Source of the DNA: Clostridiales bacterium mt11
GTDB taxonomy: Bacteria; Bacillota; Clostridia; Tissierellales; Tepidimicrobiaceae
Assembly: GCA_001282665.1 (NCBI GenBank)
Contig: LN874947.1
Span: 694,538-758,537 of the forward strand
Direction of reading: 5' to 3'
Length of the DNA stretch: 64,000 nt
Positions 16,196 to 24,511 of this stretch are shown here, in pieces. Each line of letters starts with the position of its first letter. The stretch's first letter is position 1. Under the pieces are notes generated by a model that saw nothing but the letters and a program-made list of their open reading frames with translations, searched no databases and was not told where the DNA came from. Position numbers and translations under genes: made by a program.

Positions 16196-16837
16196 CTACT
16201 GTAGTGCTTTTACTATTTCCTTAAAGATAGCATCTATTGATTTAGAGCCATCTACATTTAATATTAACCCTTTTTCCATATAATAATCAATTAAAGGCTT
16301 AGTTTGTTTAATATATACTTCAATTCTTTTTTCTACCGTTTCTTTCGTATCATCGTTTCTTTGCAATAGTTCTCCTTTGCAAATATCGCAAACACCTTCT
16401 TCTTTAGAAGGGTTAAACTTAATATGATAGGTCGCTCCACAGTTTTTACATATTCTTCTTCCTATTGCTCTTTCGATTAATACTTCTTTTTCTACATCTA
16501 TGTTTATTACTCTATCCAATTTTAAGGACATTTGTGTCAATTCCCTATCTAGAGCCTCTCCTTGGTTCACAGTCCTTGGAAATCCATCTAAAAGAAATCC
16601 ATTCTTACAGTCATCTCCTGTAATCCTATCCTTAACAATGGATACAACTAAATCGTCGGGAACTAATAAACCTTTATCCATATATTCCTTTGCTTTCTTG
16701 CCTAATTCTGTTCCCTTTTTTATATTAGCTCTTAATATATCACCTGTTGATATATGAGGAATATTATACTTTTTAACTATAGCTGATGCTTGAGTTCCTT
16801 TGCCTGCACCAGGAGGCCCAAGTAAAACCAATCTCAC
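16196..16837 (-). CDS. adk: Adenylate kinase, zinc-lid type
   Basis: Catalyses ATP + AMP = 2 ADP. P-loop GPPGAGKGTQA, AMP-binding HISTGDILRANI and LLDGFPRTVNQGEAL are visible. The lid has four cysteines in CKNCGATYH and VCDICKGE, the Gram-positive zinc-binding form. The frame extends to a TTG at 16846 immediately beside AGGAG. The GTG at 16837 has correct 9-base spacing and gives MRLVLLGPPG, a 213-residue protein. It follows secY by 19 bases. Confidence 0.96.
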   Translation of the reverse strand: MRLVLLGPPGAGKGTQASAIVKKYNIPHISTGDILRANIKKGTELGKKAKEYMDKGLLVPDDLVVSIVKDRITGDDCKNGFLLDGFPRTVNQGEALDRELTQMSLKLDRVINIDVEKEVLIERAIGRRICKNCGATYHIKFNPSKEEGVCDICKGELLQRNDDTKETVEKRIEVYIKQTKPLIDYYMEKGLILNVDGSKSIDAIFKEIVKALQ

Positions 16838-16856
16838 CAAAATCAACTCCTATAGT

Positions 16857-18131
16857 TTACTTCAAGAACCCCTTATAATGTCTCATTAACATTTGTGATT
16901 CGATTTGTTTAACAGTTTCTAATGCTACCCCAACTACGATTATTATAGCTGTACCACCAAAGTTCACATTTAATTTGAATAGATGAGATAAAATAATTGG
17001 TAGTGATGCAATAAGCGCAAGGGACATAGCTCCTACAAAAGTTATTCTCGATATAACCTTATTTAAATAATCTGAAGTAGGTCTTCCAGGTCTAATTCCC
17101 GGAATAAATCCACCATACTGTTGTAAATTCTTAGAGTATTCAACTGTATTAAATTGAATAGCTGTATAAAAATATGTGAAGAAAATAATTAACAACACAT
17201 TTAGGATTGAATAAACCCATATTCCTACATTGCCTTGAACAGTTAAATACTTAGTTATCCATTCTGATGGTTGTTTTTTGAAAAACAATGCAATTGTTTG
17301 TGGAAAAGCAAGTAACGAAGTGGAAAATATTACTGGAATAACTCCAGCCATGGATACCTTTAAAGGTATATGAGTACTTTGACCACCATACATCTTTCTT
17401 CCCACAACTCTCTTCGCATATTGTACTGGTATTCTTCTTTCGCCTTCCTGTAATGCTACTACTACTGTTATTATTATAAGAGCTACAATTAAAAACAAAA
17501 TTAATTTTATTAAGCTCAATGCTCCAACTCTTACTAACCTTATAGATTTTAAAATCTCAGAAGGAAGTCTAGATATTATACCTACAAATATAATAAGAGA
17601 AATACCATTACCAATACCTCTATCTGTAATAAGATCCCCTAGCCATACTAAAAATGATGTTCCGGCTATTAGAGATACTATTATTATAGTGTTTTGTAAA
17701 AATCCTTTTGCTATAACTGCTGATTGGAAGAATCCTCTAGTCATTGCTATCGCTTGTATCACTGCTAATATTAAAGCTCCATATTTTGTCCACTGAGCCA
17801 TTTTCTTTCTTCCTGCTTCACCTTCTTTAGCTATCTCTTCGAGTCTTGGAATAGCTATTGTAAGAAGTTGAATGATAATAGATGCAGTAATATATGGATA
17901 TATATTTATTGCAAATATACTAAAGTTACTAAACGTTCCTCCTGCCATTAAATCAAGAAATTCTAATACTCCTACTTGCCCCATTTCAAACATCTGTTTA
18001 ATAATCTCTTTATCCATGTATGGCACTGGAATACTTGATCCTAATCTAATCACTAATAGCATTAATAGAGTAAAGATGATTCTTTTTCTAATATCTGGTA
18101 TTCTCCAGGCATTTCTCAAGGTTGAAAGCAT
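16857..18131 (-). CDS. secY: Preprotein translocase channel subunit SecY
   Basis: Central pore of the Sec translocon. The 424 residues begin LRNAWRIPDIRKRIIFTLLM and carry ten predicted membrane helices. Family signatures include GGTFSNFSIFAINIYPYITA in the second helix and plug region, GNGISLIIFVGI, and the cytosolic loop with FIPGIRPGRPTSDYL. It directly abuts rplO with no gap, as in the standard spc operon, and partners with SecE encoded at 43032-43247. Confidence 0.97.
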   Translation of the reverse strand: MLSTLRNAWRIPDIRKRIIFTLLMLLVIRLGSSIPVPYMDKEIIKQMFEMGQVGVLEFLDLMAGGTFSNFSIFAINIYPYITASIIIQLLTIAIPRLEEIAKEGEAGRKKMAQWTKYGALILAVIQAIAMTRGFFQSAVIAKGFLQNTIIIVSLIAGTSFLVWLGDLITDRGIGNGISLIIFVGIISRLPSEILKSIRLVRVGALSLIKLILFLIVALIIITVVVALQEGERRIPVQYAKRVVGRKMYGGQSTHIPLKVSMAGVIPVIFSTSLLAFPQTIALFFKKQPSEWITKYLTVQGNVGIWVYSILNVLLIIFFTYFYTAIQFNTVEYSKNLQQYGGFIPGIRPGRPTSDYLNKVISRITFVGAMSLALIASLPIILSHLFKLNVNFGGTAIIIVVGVALETVKQIESQMLMRHYKGFLK

Positions 18132-18581
18132 CTATATCACCTCTACCTTTCCTCCTGCAGCCTCAATCTTTTCAGCAGCAGTTTTGCTGAATTTATGGGC
18201 TTTTACAGTAAGTTTTTTATTTATATCTCCATCTCCCAACACTTTTATCCCATCTATAACTCTTCCTCTTTTAATAATACCTTCGTTAATTAAAAGTTCC
18301 GGAGTAATTACAGTGTTATCCTCAAATCTATTTAAATCTTCAACATTTATAATAGCATATTCTTTTGCGAATATGTTTGTAAATCCACGTTTTGGCATTC
18401 TTCTGAATAATGGCATTTGACCCCCTTCAAAACCCGGTCTTACTCCTCCACCAGATCTTGACTTTTGTCCATCATGTCCTCTACCAGAAGTTTTCCCATG
18501 ACCTGAGCTGGTACCCCTACCAACCCTTTTGGATTTTCTTGTTCCTCCTCCAACTTGTGGTCTTAAATCATTTAGTTTCAT
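18132..18581 (-). CDS. rplO: 50S ribosomal protein L15
   Basis: Late-assembly large-subunit protein. The 149 residues start KLNDLRPQVGGGTRKSKRVG, continue with the glycine-rich SSGHGKTSGRGHDGQKSRSG extension and FEGGQMPLFRRMPKRGF, and end KAHKFSKTAAEKIEAAGGK. It lies 20 bases after rpmD and abuts secY. Confidence 0.98.
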   Translation of the reverse strand: MKLNDLRPQVGGGTRKSKRVGRGTSSGHGKTSGRGHDGQKSRSGGGVRPGFEGGQMPLFRRMPKRGFTNIFAKEYAIINVEDLNRFEDNTVITPELLINEGIIKRGRVIDGIKVLGDGDINKKLTVKAHKFSKTAAEKIEAAGGKVEVI

Positions 18582-18601
18582 AGGTACACCTCCTCTAACA
18601 A

Positions 18602-18778
18602 TTATTCTATTACTTCAACCATGTAGTCTACTAGAGCTATCATACCTCTGATTTGAGGGGTATCTTCTTTTTCCACTACTTGGCCAATCTTTCTAAGTCC
18701 AAGAGCTTCAATAGTTTTTCTATGTTTTTCTGGTTTTCCAATATTGCTTTTAACCAATTTAATCTTTAACTTAGCCAC
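18602..18778 (-). CDS. rpmD: 50S ribosomal protein L30
   Basis: A 58-codon gene between rpsE and rplO. It begins with GTG at 18776-18778 behind a GGGGGGAG site and ends with TAA. Translation gives MAKLKIKLVKSNIGKPEKHR, then KTIEALGLRKIGQVVEKED and TPQIRGMIALVDYMVEVIE. This matches the L30 consensus (the GLRKIG loop and the closing ML..V...V pattern). Position and length are standard. Confidence 0.96.
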   Translation of the reverse strand: MAKLKIKLVKSNIGKPEKHRKTIEALGLRKIGQVVEKEDTPQIRGMIALVDYMVEVIE

Positions 18779-18789
18779 TATACTCCCCC

Positions 18790-19296
18790 CTAACCTAATA
18801 TTTCATCTACTGTTTTTCCTCTTAATTTAGCAACTTCTTCCGCTCTTTTTAAATTAATTAGAGCTTCCATTGCTGCATTAACTACATTTCTTGGATTATT
18901 TGAACCTAAACATTTTGTCCTAATATCTCTAATACCTGCTAACTCACACACAGCACGTACAGGTCCACCAGCGATAACTCCTGTACCTTCTTTAGATGGT
19001 TTTAGTAAAACTCTTCCGGCTCCAAATTCACCTATTATTTCATGAGGTATTGTAGTTCCTACAAGGGGAACTTCTATAATATGCTTCTTAGCATCTTGAA
19101 TTGCTTTTCTAATAGCTTCTGGTACCTCAAGAGCTTTTGCCATACCTACACCCACATGACCATTTTCGTCTCCAACTACTACAAGTGCACTAAATCTAAA
19201 ATTTCTACCACCTTTTACGACCTTAGCTACACGATTTATACTAACAACTCTTTCTTTTAAATCTAACTCATTAGGATCTATATATGAACGTTCCAT
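18790..19296 (-). CDS. rpsE: 30S ribosomal protein S5
   Basis: Fidelity-related protein near the mRNA entrance. The 168 residues contain the N-terminal double-stranded RNA-binding motif (KVVKGGRNFRFSALVVVGD) and GAGRVLLKPSKEGTGVIAGG plus CLGSNNPRNVVNA. The spectinomycin-site loop region RVAKVVKGGRN looks wild type. Spaced 17 bases from rplR and 11 from rpmD. Confidence 0.98.
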   Translation of the reverse strand: MERSYIDPNELDLKERVVSINRVAKVVKGGRNFRFSALVVVGDENGHVGVGMAKALEVPEAIRKAIQDAKKHIIEVPLVGTTIPHEIIGEFGAGRVLLKPSKEGTGVIAGGPVRAVCELAGIRDIRTKCLGSNNPRNVVNAAMEALINLKRAEEVAKLRGKTVDEILG

Positions 19297-19313
19297 TTAT
19301 TCCCCTCCTTCTC

Positions 19314-19682
19314 TTAAAATTTAAGCCCAGCTTCACGAGCTCCTTCAGCAAGTTCTTTAATTCTTCCATGATAGATGTATCCGCCTCTATCAAATACTAC
19401 TTCATTAATTCCCTTCTCAAGGGCTCTTTTTCCAACTAATTCACCAACAAGTTTTGACGCTTCCTTGTTGTGAGTTGAAGATAGTTTTTCCTTCAATTCT
19501 TTATCCAATGTTGAAGCTGAAACTATTGTTTGACCAGCAATATCATCGATAATTTGTGCATATATATGATTATTACTTCTATATACATTTAATCTTGGTC
19601 TATCAGGAGTTCCATAAATTTTTTGTCTGACCCTTTCATGCCTATTCTTTCTCATTCCATTTCTATTAACTTTTTTTAGCAA
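19314..19682 (-). CDS. rplR: 50S ribosomal protein L18
   Basis: 5S rRNA-binding protein of the central protuberance. The 122 residues include the basic opening RNGMRKNRHERVRQKIYG, RPRLNVYRSNNHIYAQIID and the C-terminal VVFDRGGYIYHGRIKELA with EGAREAGLKF. It acts with L5 (rplE, same operon) in docking 5S rRNA. Confidence 0.98.
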   Translation of the reverse strand: MLKKVNRNGMRKNRHERVRQKIYGTPDRPRLNVYRSNNHIYAQIIDDIAGQTIVSASTLDKELKEKLSSTHNKEASKLVGELVGKRALEKGINEVVFDRGGYIYHGRIKELAEGAREAGLKF

Positions 19683-19698
19683 CCCTATTCACTCCCTT

Positions 19699-20238
19699 CT
19701 ACTTACCAGTCTTACCAACCTTACGTCTTACAACTTCATCAGTATATTTAATTCCTTTGCCTTTATAAGGTTCTGGTTTTCTAAATTCTCTGATTACAGC
19801 AGCATAATTGCCAACTTGTTGTTTGTTTATACCTTTAACTATTATTTGATTTGGTTGTGGTACTTCTACTTCAATTCCTTCTGGATCTTCCAATTCTATC
19901 GGATGGGAAAATCCTAAATTTAATACTAACTTTTTACCTTGTTTTTGTGCTCTATATCCTGTACCTTGTATTTCTAAAGCTTTTGAGTAACCATTGGTTA
20001 CCCCTTCTATCATGTTAGCAATCAATGTTCTTGTTAAACCATGTAATGATTTATGTCTTTTATTTTCTGTTGGACGATTAACTAATATTTGATTTTCCTC
20101 TATTTTAATCTCCATATCAGGATCTAATAATTCTGCTATTTGACCTTTTGGTCCTTTTACTTCCACATAATTTTTATCATTTATCTTAACTTCAACTCCG
20201 CTTGGGATGTCTATTGGTTTCAATCCTATTCTTGACAT
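19699..20238 (-). CDS. rplF: 50S ribosomal protein L6
   Basis: Two-domain RNA-binding protein near the factor-binding site. The 179 residues begin SRIGLKPIDIPSGVEVKIND, contain LIANMIEGVTNGYSKALEI and GFSHPIELEDPEGIEVEVP, and end KPEPYKGKGIKYTDEVVRRK. Preceded by a strong AGGAGGTGC ribosome binding site. Confidence 0.98.
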   Translation of the reverse strand: MSRIGLKPIDIPSGVEVKINDKNYVEVKGPKGQIAELLDPDMEIKIEENQILVNRPTENKRHKSLHGLTRTLIANMIEGVTNGYSKALEIQGTGYRAQKQGKKLVLNLGFSHPIELEDPEGIEVEVPQPNQIIVKGINKQQVGNYAAVIREFRKPEPYKGKGIKYTDEVVRRKVGKTGK

Positions 20239-20277
20239 AAGTGCACCTCCTGTTCCTGTAGTATCAGTTATTTACTT

Positions 20278-20673
20278 TTACCATACATAACAAATAACTT
20301 CTCCACCTATACCTTCTTTTCTTGCATCTTTATCAGTCTTTATACCTTTCGATGTTGAAAGGATTGCTATTCCAAGCCCACCTAATACCTTTGGTATTTC
20401 ATCACTTTTAACATAAACTCTTAGGCCTGGTTTAGATATTCTCTTAATTCCACTTATTACTTTCTCATTGTATTTTCCATATTTTAATTCTATTCTAATA
20501 ATCCCTTGTTTTCCGTCCTCTATTACATCAAATCCATTTACGAATCCTTCATCTAGTAAGATTTGAGCTATTTCTTTTTTAATATTTGAAGCAGGAATAT
20601 CAACAGAATTATGTTTTGCGTTATTTCCATTTCTTATTCTTGTCAACATATCTGCAATTGGGTCAGTCATCAT
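20278..20673 (-). CDS. rpsH: 30S ribosomal protein S8
   Basis: Central 16S rRNA-binding protein; in enterobacteria it also represses the spc operon. The 131 residues include TDPIADMLTRIRNGNNAKH near the start and the C-terminal GGLGIAILSTSKGI and GGEVICYVW. Two adjacent ATG codons are possible starts; the second (20670) gives the commoner MTDPIADML form. Confidence 0.98.
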   Translation of the reverse strand: MMTDPIADMLTRIRNGNNAKHNSVDIPASNIKKEIAQILLDEGFVNGFDVIEDGKQGIIRIELKYGKYNEKVISGIKRISKPGLRVYVKSDEIPKVLGGLGIAILSTSKGIKTDKDARKEGIGGEVICYVW

Positions 20674-20703
20674 ATTTAGCTACCTCCTTTCATAACCTTA
20701 GTA

Positions 20704-20889
20704 CTACCAGCTTGCTTTTCTAACTCCAGGGATTTGGCCTTTATATGCTAATTCTCTAAAACAAATACGGCATACTCCATACTTTCTTAAATACCCGTGA
20801 GGTCTTCCGCATATTTTACATCTATTGTACTCTCTGGTACTAAATTTCGCCTTCCTCTGTTGTTTAGCGATCATCGATTTTTTTGCCAA
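20704..20889 (-). CDS. rpsN: 30S ribosomal protein S14, type Z (zinc)
   Basis: The 61-residue short form of S14. It carries the zinc ligands CKICGRPHGY and CRICFRE and ends with the conserved KGQIPGVRKASW. Under zinc limitation many Firmicutes replace this type with a longer zinc-free paralogue, which is not in this window. It sits between rplE (18 bases) and rpsH (30 bases), the standard place. Confidence 0.98.
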   Translation of the reverse strand: MAKKSMIAKQQRKAKFSTREYNRCKICGRPHGYLRKYGVCRICFRELAYKGQIPGVRKASW

Positions 20890-20907
20890 AACTCATTCCC
20901 TCCTTCT

Positions 20908-21450
20908 TTACTTTTTAAAGGGCATACCCATGAACTCTAGAAATGCCTTTGCTTCTTCGTCTGTCTTGGCAGTTGTTACTATAACAATATCTAAACCCCT
21001 TATAGTTTCCACCATATCATATTCAATTTCTGGGAATATAAGTTGTTCTTTTACACCTAATGCATAGTTACCTCTACCATCAAATGATGAATTGCTTACC
21101 CCTCTAAAGTCTCTAACTCTTGGTAATGAAATATTCATCAATTTATCTAAAAAGTCATACATCTTTTCTCCTCTTAGAGTCACCTTTGTTCCTACATTCA
21201 TTCCTTCACGGATTTTAAAGTTAGCAATTGATTTTTTAGCTTTTGTAACAACTGCTTTTTGTCCTACAATAAGCTCCAATTCCTTAACAGCATTTTCCAA
21301 TGCCTTTGGATTATCTTTTGCTTCTCCAATTCCCATGTTTACTACGATTTTTTCAAGCTTTGGAACTTCCATAACATTTTCATACTGAAATCTTTCCATT
21401 AAAGCTGGCACAACTTCGTTTTGGTATTTTTCTTTTAATCTGGAAGTCAT
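20908..21450 (-). CDS. rplE: 50S ribosomal protein L5
   Basis: 5S rRNA-binding protein of the central protuberance that also contacts P-site tRNA. The 180 residues begin SRLKEKYQNEVVPALMERF, contain VPKLEKIVVNMGIGEA and LRGEKMYDFLDKLMNISLPR, and end with AKAFLEFMGMPFKK. Located between rplX and rpsN as usual. Confidence 0.98.
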   Translation of the reverse strand: MTSRLKEKYQNEVVPALMERFQYENVMEVPKLEKIVVNMGIGEAKDNPKALENAVKELELIVGQKAVVTKAKKSIANFKIREGMNVGTKVTLRGEKMYDFLDKLMNISLPRVRDFRGVSNSSFDGRGNYALGVKEQLIFPEIEYDMVETIRGLDIVIVTTAKTDEEAKAFLEFMGMPFKK

Positions 21451-21476
21451 TCCTATTACCTCCTTTCAATAGTGCA

Positions 21477-21791
21477 TTATTTATCTATTACTTCTCCACA
21501 TTTTTTGCATACTCTAACTTTTGAACCATTCTCTAGAAATTTATGTCCTGTTCTTACTCCTACTTTATCTTTATCACAATAGTACATAACCTTTGATGAG
21601 TCAATAGCTCCCTCTTGGTGAATAATTCCACCTTGTTGAGTTGGACCCTGTGCTTTCTTATGCTTTGTAAGCATGTTTACACCTTCAACGATTACCTTGT
21701 TTTCCTTAGGGAATACCTTTAGAACTTTTCCCTTCTTGCCTTTGTCTTTTCCTGAAATAACTATTACAGTATCTCCATTTTTTACATGCAT
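21477..21791 (-). CDS. rplX: 50S ribosomal protein L24
   Basis: Assembly-initiator protein with an N-terminal KOW domain (HVKNGDTVIVISGKDKGKKG). The 104 residues include VEGVNMLTKHKKAQGPTQQG, and the C-terminal half has CDKDKVGVRTGHKF and CKKCGEVIDK. The three cysteines hint at a partial zinc site. Spaced 15 bases from rplN. Confidence 0.98.
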   Translation of the reverse strand: MHVKNGDTVIVISGKDKGKKGKVLKVFPKENKVIVEGVNMLTKHKKAQGPTQQGGIIHQEGAIDSSKVMYYCDKDKVGVRTGHKFLENGSKVRVCKKCGEVIDK

Positions 21792-21806
21792 ACTTTACAC
21801 CTCCCC

Positions 21807-22175
21807 TTATAGTACTTCCGGTGCTAAGGATATTATCTTCATGAAGTTTCCTCTTCTTAGTTCCCTTGTTACAGGACCAAATATACGTGTTCCAACTGGG
21901 TTTTTATCGTCTTTAATAATAACAGCTGCATTATCATCAAATTTAATATAAGATCCATCGTTTCTTCTTACACCATGTTTTGTTCTTACAACTACAGCTT
22001 TAATTATTTCTCCTTTTTTAACAACTCCTCCAGGTGTTGCACTTTTAACAGAGCAAACTACTATATCTCCAACATTAGCGTACTTCTTATTGGTACCGCC
22101 TAATACCCTAATAACTAACAACTCTCTTGCACCTGAATTATCAGCAACTTTTAGTCGGCTTTCAGTTTGAATCAT
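21807..22175 (-). CDS. rplN: 50S ribosomal protein L14
   Basis: Large-subunit protein at the intersubunit bridge. The 122 residues start MIQTESRLKVADNSGARELL, contain RRNDGSYIKFDDNAAVII and end FGPVTRELRRGNFMKIISLA followed by PEVL. It is also the docking site of silencing factor RsfS in other bacteria. Normal order rpsQ-rplN-rplX. Confidence 0.98.
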   Translation of the reverse strand: MIQTESRLKVADNSGARELLVIRVLGGTNKKYANVGDIVVCSVKSATPGGVVKKGEIIKAVVVRTKHGVRRNDGSYIKFDDNAAVIIKDDKNPVGTRIFGPVTRELRRGNFMKIISLAPEVL

Positions 22176-22203
22176 TAGAATACCTCCTTCCCAGGTATAA
22201 GAA

Positions 22204-22458
22204 CTATTTTGCTTTTTCTACTATATTTACAAGTCTCCAACGTTTATCCTTGCTTAATGGTCTAGTTTCCATTATTTTAACTACATCACCAATTCCACAC
22301 TCATTGTTTTCATCATGAGCTTTAAACTTTGTAGTCTTCTTAATTTGTTTTTTATATAAAGGGTGTGTTACAAATGTTTCAACAGCAACCACTATTGTTT
22401 TATCCATTTTATCGCTTATAACACGACCTACTCTAATTTTACGGTTTCCTCTCTCCAT
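22204..22458 (-). CDS. rpsQ: 30S ribosomal protein S17
   Basis: Primary 16S rRNA-binding protein with an OB fold. The 84 residues include KIRVGRVISDKMDKTIVVAV, HPLYKKQIKKTTKFKAHDE and the closing ETRPLSKDKRWRLVNIVEKA. The start lies 6 bases after rpmC, implying coupling. Confidence 0.98.
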   Translation of the reverse strand: MERGNRKIRVGRVISDKMDKTIVVAVETFVTHPLYKKQIKKTTKFKAHDENNECGIGDVVKIMETRPLSKDKRWRLVNIVEKAK

Positions 22459-22464
22459 TTGAGG

Positions 22465-22671
22465 TTAAACCTCCTTTCCTATACCTAATTCTCGTTCCCT
22501 AATAGTAGTTTTTACACGCGCAATATCTTTCCTTACTGCTTTTATTCTCATAGGGTTATCTAATTGACCTGTAGCCAATTGAAATCTTAAGTTAAATAGT
22601 TCGTTTTTTAAATCTAATAATTTAGTGTCTAATTCTTGGTCTGTCATTTGGCGAATTTCTTTAGCCTTCAT
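22465..22671 (-). CDS. rpmC: 50S ribosomal protein L29
   Basis: Small two-helix protein at the exit tunnel, near the docking site of trigger factor and SRP. The frame extends upstream, but the family start is MKAKEIRQMTDQELDTKLLD at 22671, giving 68 residues. That ATG lies inside the last codons of rplP (11-base overlap), with GGGTGG in the rplP tail as its binding site. The helix LKNELFNLRFQLATGQLDNP is diagnostic. Confidence 0.95.
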   Translation of the reverse strand: MKAKEIRQMTDQELDTKLLDLKNELFNLRFQLATGQLDNPMRIKAVRKDIARVKTTIRERELGIGKEV

Positions 22672-23104
22672 TAGCTTCACCACCCTTTTCCTGCACATCT
22701 TCACGTGTAACAAATTTAGTTTTTATAGGCAATTTGTGCGCTGCCAATCTCATAGCTTCTCTTGCTACCTCTTCTGATACTCCACCCATTTCAAACAAAA
22801 TTCTTCCTGGTTTTACAACTGCTACCCAGTACTCAGGTGATCCTTTACCAGAACCCATACGAGTCTCGGCTGGTTTTTCAGTAATTGGCTTATCAGGGAA
22901 TACCTTTATCCAGATATTACCGCCTCTTTTTATATATCTTGTCATAGCACGTCTTGCTGCTTCTATTTGATTAGAAGTTATCCATGCTGGTTCAAGAGCT
23001 TGTAGTCCATATTCACCATAAGTAATCTTATTTCCTTTGGTTGCCTTACCTTTCATTCTTCCTCTATGAACTCTACGATATTTTACTCTTTTAGGCATTA
23101 ACAT
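22661..23104 (-). CDS. rplP: 50S ribosomal protein L16
   Basis: Protein that shapes the A-site tRNA corridor and is needed for late 50S assembly. The 147 residues start MLMPKRVKYRRVHRGRMKGK and contain GEYGLQALEPAWITSNQIEA, FPDKPITEKPAETRMGSGKG and AHKLPIKTKFV. The tail overlaps rpmC by 11 bases. Confidence 0.98.
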   Translation of the reverse strand: MLMPKRVKYRRVHRGRMKGKATKGNKITYGEYGLQALEPAWITSNQIEAARRAMTRYIKRGGNIWIKVFPDKPITEKPAETRMGSGKGSPEYWVAVVKPGRILFEMGGVSEEVAREAMRLAAHKLPIKTKFVTREDVQEKGGEANEG

Positions 23105-23137
23105 TTTACCTTCCTCCTTCCTACAGCTATTTATAAG

Positions 23138-23821
23138 CTAATCTCTCGGGTTTTTATTCTTAGTCTTTTCATCCTTATCTACTACTTTCTTAGTAGGAAG
23201 AACCTCTCCTTTGTATAACCATACTTTTACTCCTAGCTTTCCATAGGTAGTATCTGCTTCTGCAAATCCATAATCTATATCCGCTCTTAATGTTTGAAGA
23301 GGTATTGTTCCTTCACTATAACCCTCAGTTCTTGCCATATCCGCTCCGCCAAGTCTACCTGATACAGATGTTTTTATACCTTGAGCACCTGATCTCATAG
23401 TTCTTTGGATTGCTTGTTTCATGGCTCTTCTAAAAGATACCCTTCTTTCAAGTTGTGATGCAATATTTTCTGCTACTAATTGAGCATCTAATTCAGGCAC
23501 CTTTACTTCTTCTACATTTACAATTACATTTTTCTTTGTCATCTTTTCAAGTTCTTTTCTTAATGCTTCAACTCCAGAACCACCTTTACCTATAACCATA
23601 CCTGGTTTAGCAGTATGAATAGATAGCTTTATTCTATTGGCAGCCCTTTCTATTTCAATTTTTGAAACTCCGGCTATAAATAAACTCTTTTTAACATATT
23701 CACGGATTTCATAGTCTTCTATTAAAAGTTCGTTGAAATTTTTCTTATCAGCGTACCATTTTGAATCCCAATCTTTTATTATTCCAACCCTTAGTCCGTG
23801 TGGGTTAACCTTTTGACCCAT
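23138..23821 (-). CDS. rpsC: 30S ribosomal protein S3
   Basis: Protein at the mRNA entrance with helicase-assisting basic residues. The 227 residues start GQKVNPHGLRVGIIKDWDSK. A KH domain carries GMVIGKGGSGVEALRKEL, and the C-terminal domain has RRAMKQAIQRTMRSGAQGIK and GRLGGADMARTEGYSEGTIP. Spaced 17 bases from rplV and 33 from rplP. Confidence 0.98.
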   Translation of the reverse strand: MGQKVNPHGLRVGIIKDWDSKWYADKKNFNELLIEDYEIREYVKKSLFIAGVSKIEIERAANRIKLSIHTAKPGMVIGKGGSGVEALRKELEKMTKKNVIVNVEEVKVPELDAQLVAENIASQLERRVSFRRAMKQAIQRTMRSGAQGIKTSVSGRLGGADMARTEGYSEGTIPLQTLRADIDYGFAEADTTYGKLGVKVWLYKGEVLPTKKVVDKDEKTKNKNPRD

Positions 23822-23838
23822 TAACTATCCCTCCTTCT

Positions 23839-24174
23839 CTACTCTCGCTCTTTAACTACGACTCCTATGTGGCTGGTCCTTTTAATTAGCGGATAAGCCA
23901 TACCTCTTGCTTTTGGTCTCCATCTTTTAAGTTGAGGACCATCGTTGGCATAGGCTTCCTTTACATATAGATTATCTCTATCCAGATTAAAATTGTTTTC
24001 AGCATTAGCAATTGCTGAAGTCAAAACTTTTTCAAGTTCTTTTGCACCTTTTTTTGGTGTAAATCTAAGGATTGTCAAAGCTTCGTCTACTTGTTTGCCT
24101 CTAATTTCGTTACATATGAAGTTTACCTTTAAGGGTGAAATTCGTATATATTTAGCTACAGCTTTAGCTTCCAT
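23839..24174 (-). CDS. rplV: 50S ribosomal protein L22
   Basis: Lines the narrow part of the exit tunnel through its extended hairpin, a site of macrolide resistance mutations. The 111 residues include AKYIRISPLKVNFICNEIRG, KKGAKELEKVLTSAIANAEN and the hairpin end DGPQLKRWRPKARGMAYPL with KRTSHIGVVV. No insertion or deletion is visible in the hairpin. Confidence 0.98.
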   Translation of the reverse strand: MEAKAVAKYIRISPLKVNFICNEIRGKQVDEALTILRFTPKKGAKELEKVLTSAIANAENNFNLDRDNLYVKEAYANDGPQLKRWRPKARGMAYPLIKRTSHIGVVVKERE

Positions 24175-24195
24175 CCTGATTCCCTCCTTTATCCT

Positions 24196-24480
24196 CTATT
24201 TCAACGCAGTTGACTTTTCTGTCTTGTTGCCGTGTCCTCTAAACGTTCTAGTAGGTACAAACTCACCAAGCTTATGTCCTACCATATCTTCAGTAATATA
24301 TATTGGTACATGTTTTCTTCCATCATGAACTGCTATAGTGTGTCCTACCATTTGTGGAAATATTGTTGAACGACGTGACCAAGTCTTTACAACTTTTTTA
24401 TCGTTCTTTTTATTTAATTCTTCTATTTTTTTAAGAAGATGATCATCGCAAAAAGGACCTTTTTTAAGAGATCTACCCAT
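24196..24480 (-). CDS. rpsS: 30S ribosomal protein S19
   Basis: Head protein that forms an intersubunit bridge and binds with S13. The 94 residues begin GRSLKKGPFCDDHLLKKIEE, contain KTWSRRSTIFPQMVGHTIAV and YITEDMVGHKLGEFVPTRTF, and end RGHGNKTEKSTALK. Order rplB-rpsS-rplV is universal. Confidence 0.98.
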   Translation of the reverse strand: MGRSLKKGPFCDDHLLKKIEELNKKNDKKVVKTWSRRSTIFPQMVGHTIAVHDGRKHVPIYITEDMVGHKLGEFVPTRTFRGHGNKTEKSTALK

Positions 24481-24511
24481 TATTATTCCTCCTTTCAGAT
24501 AGTGATATAAC

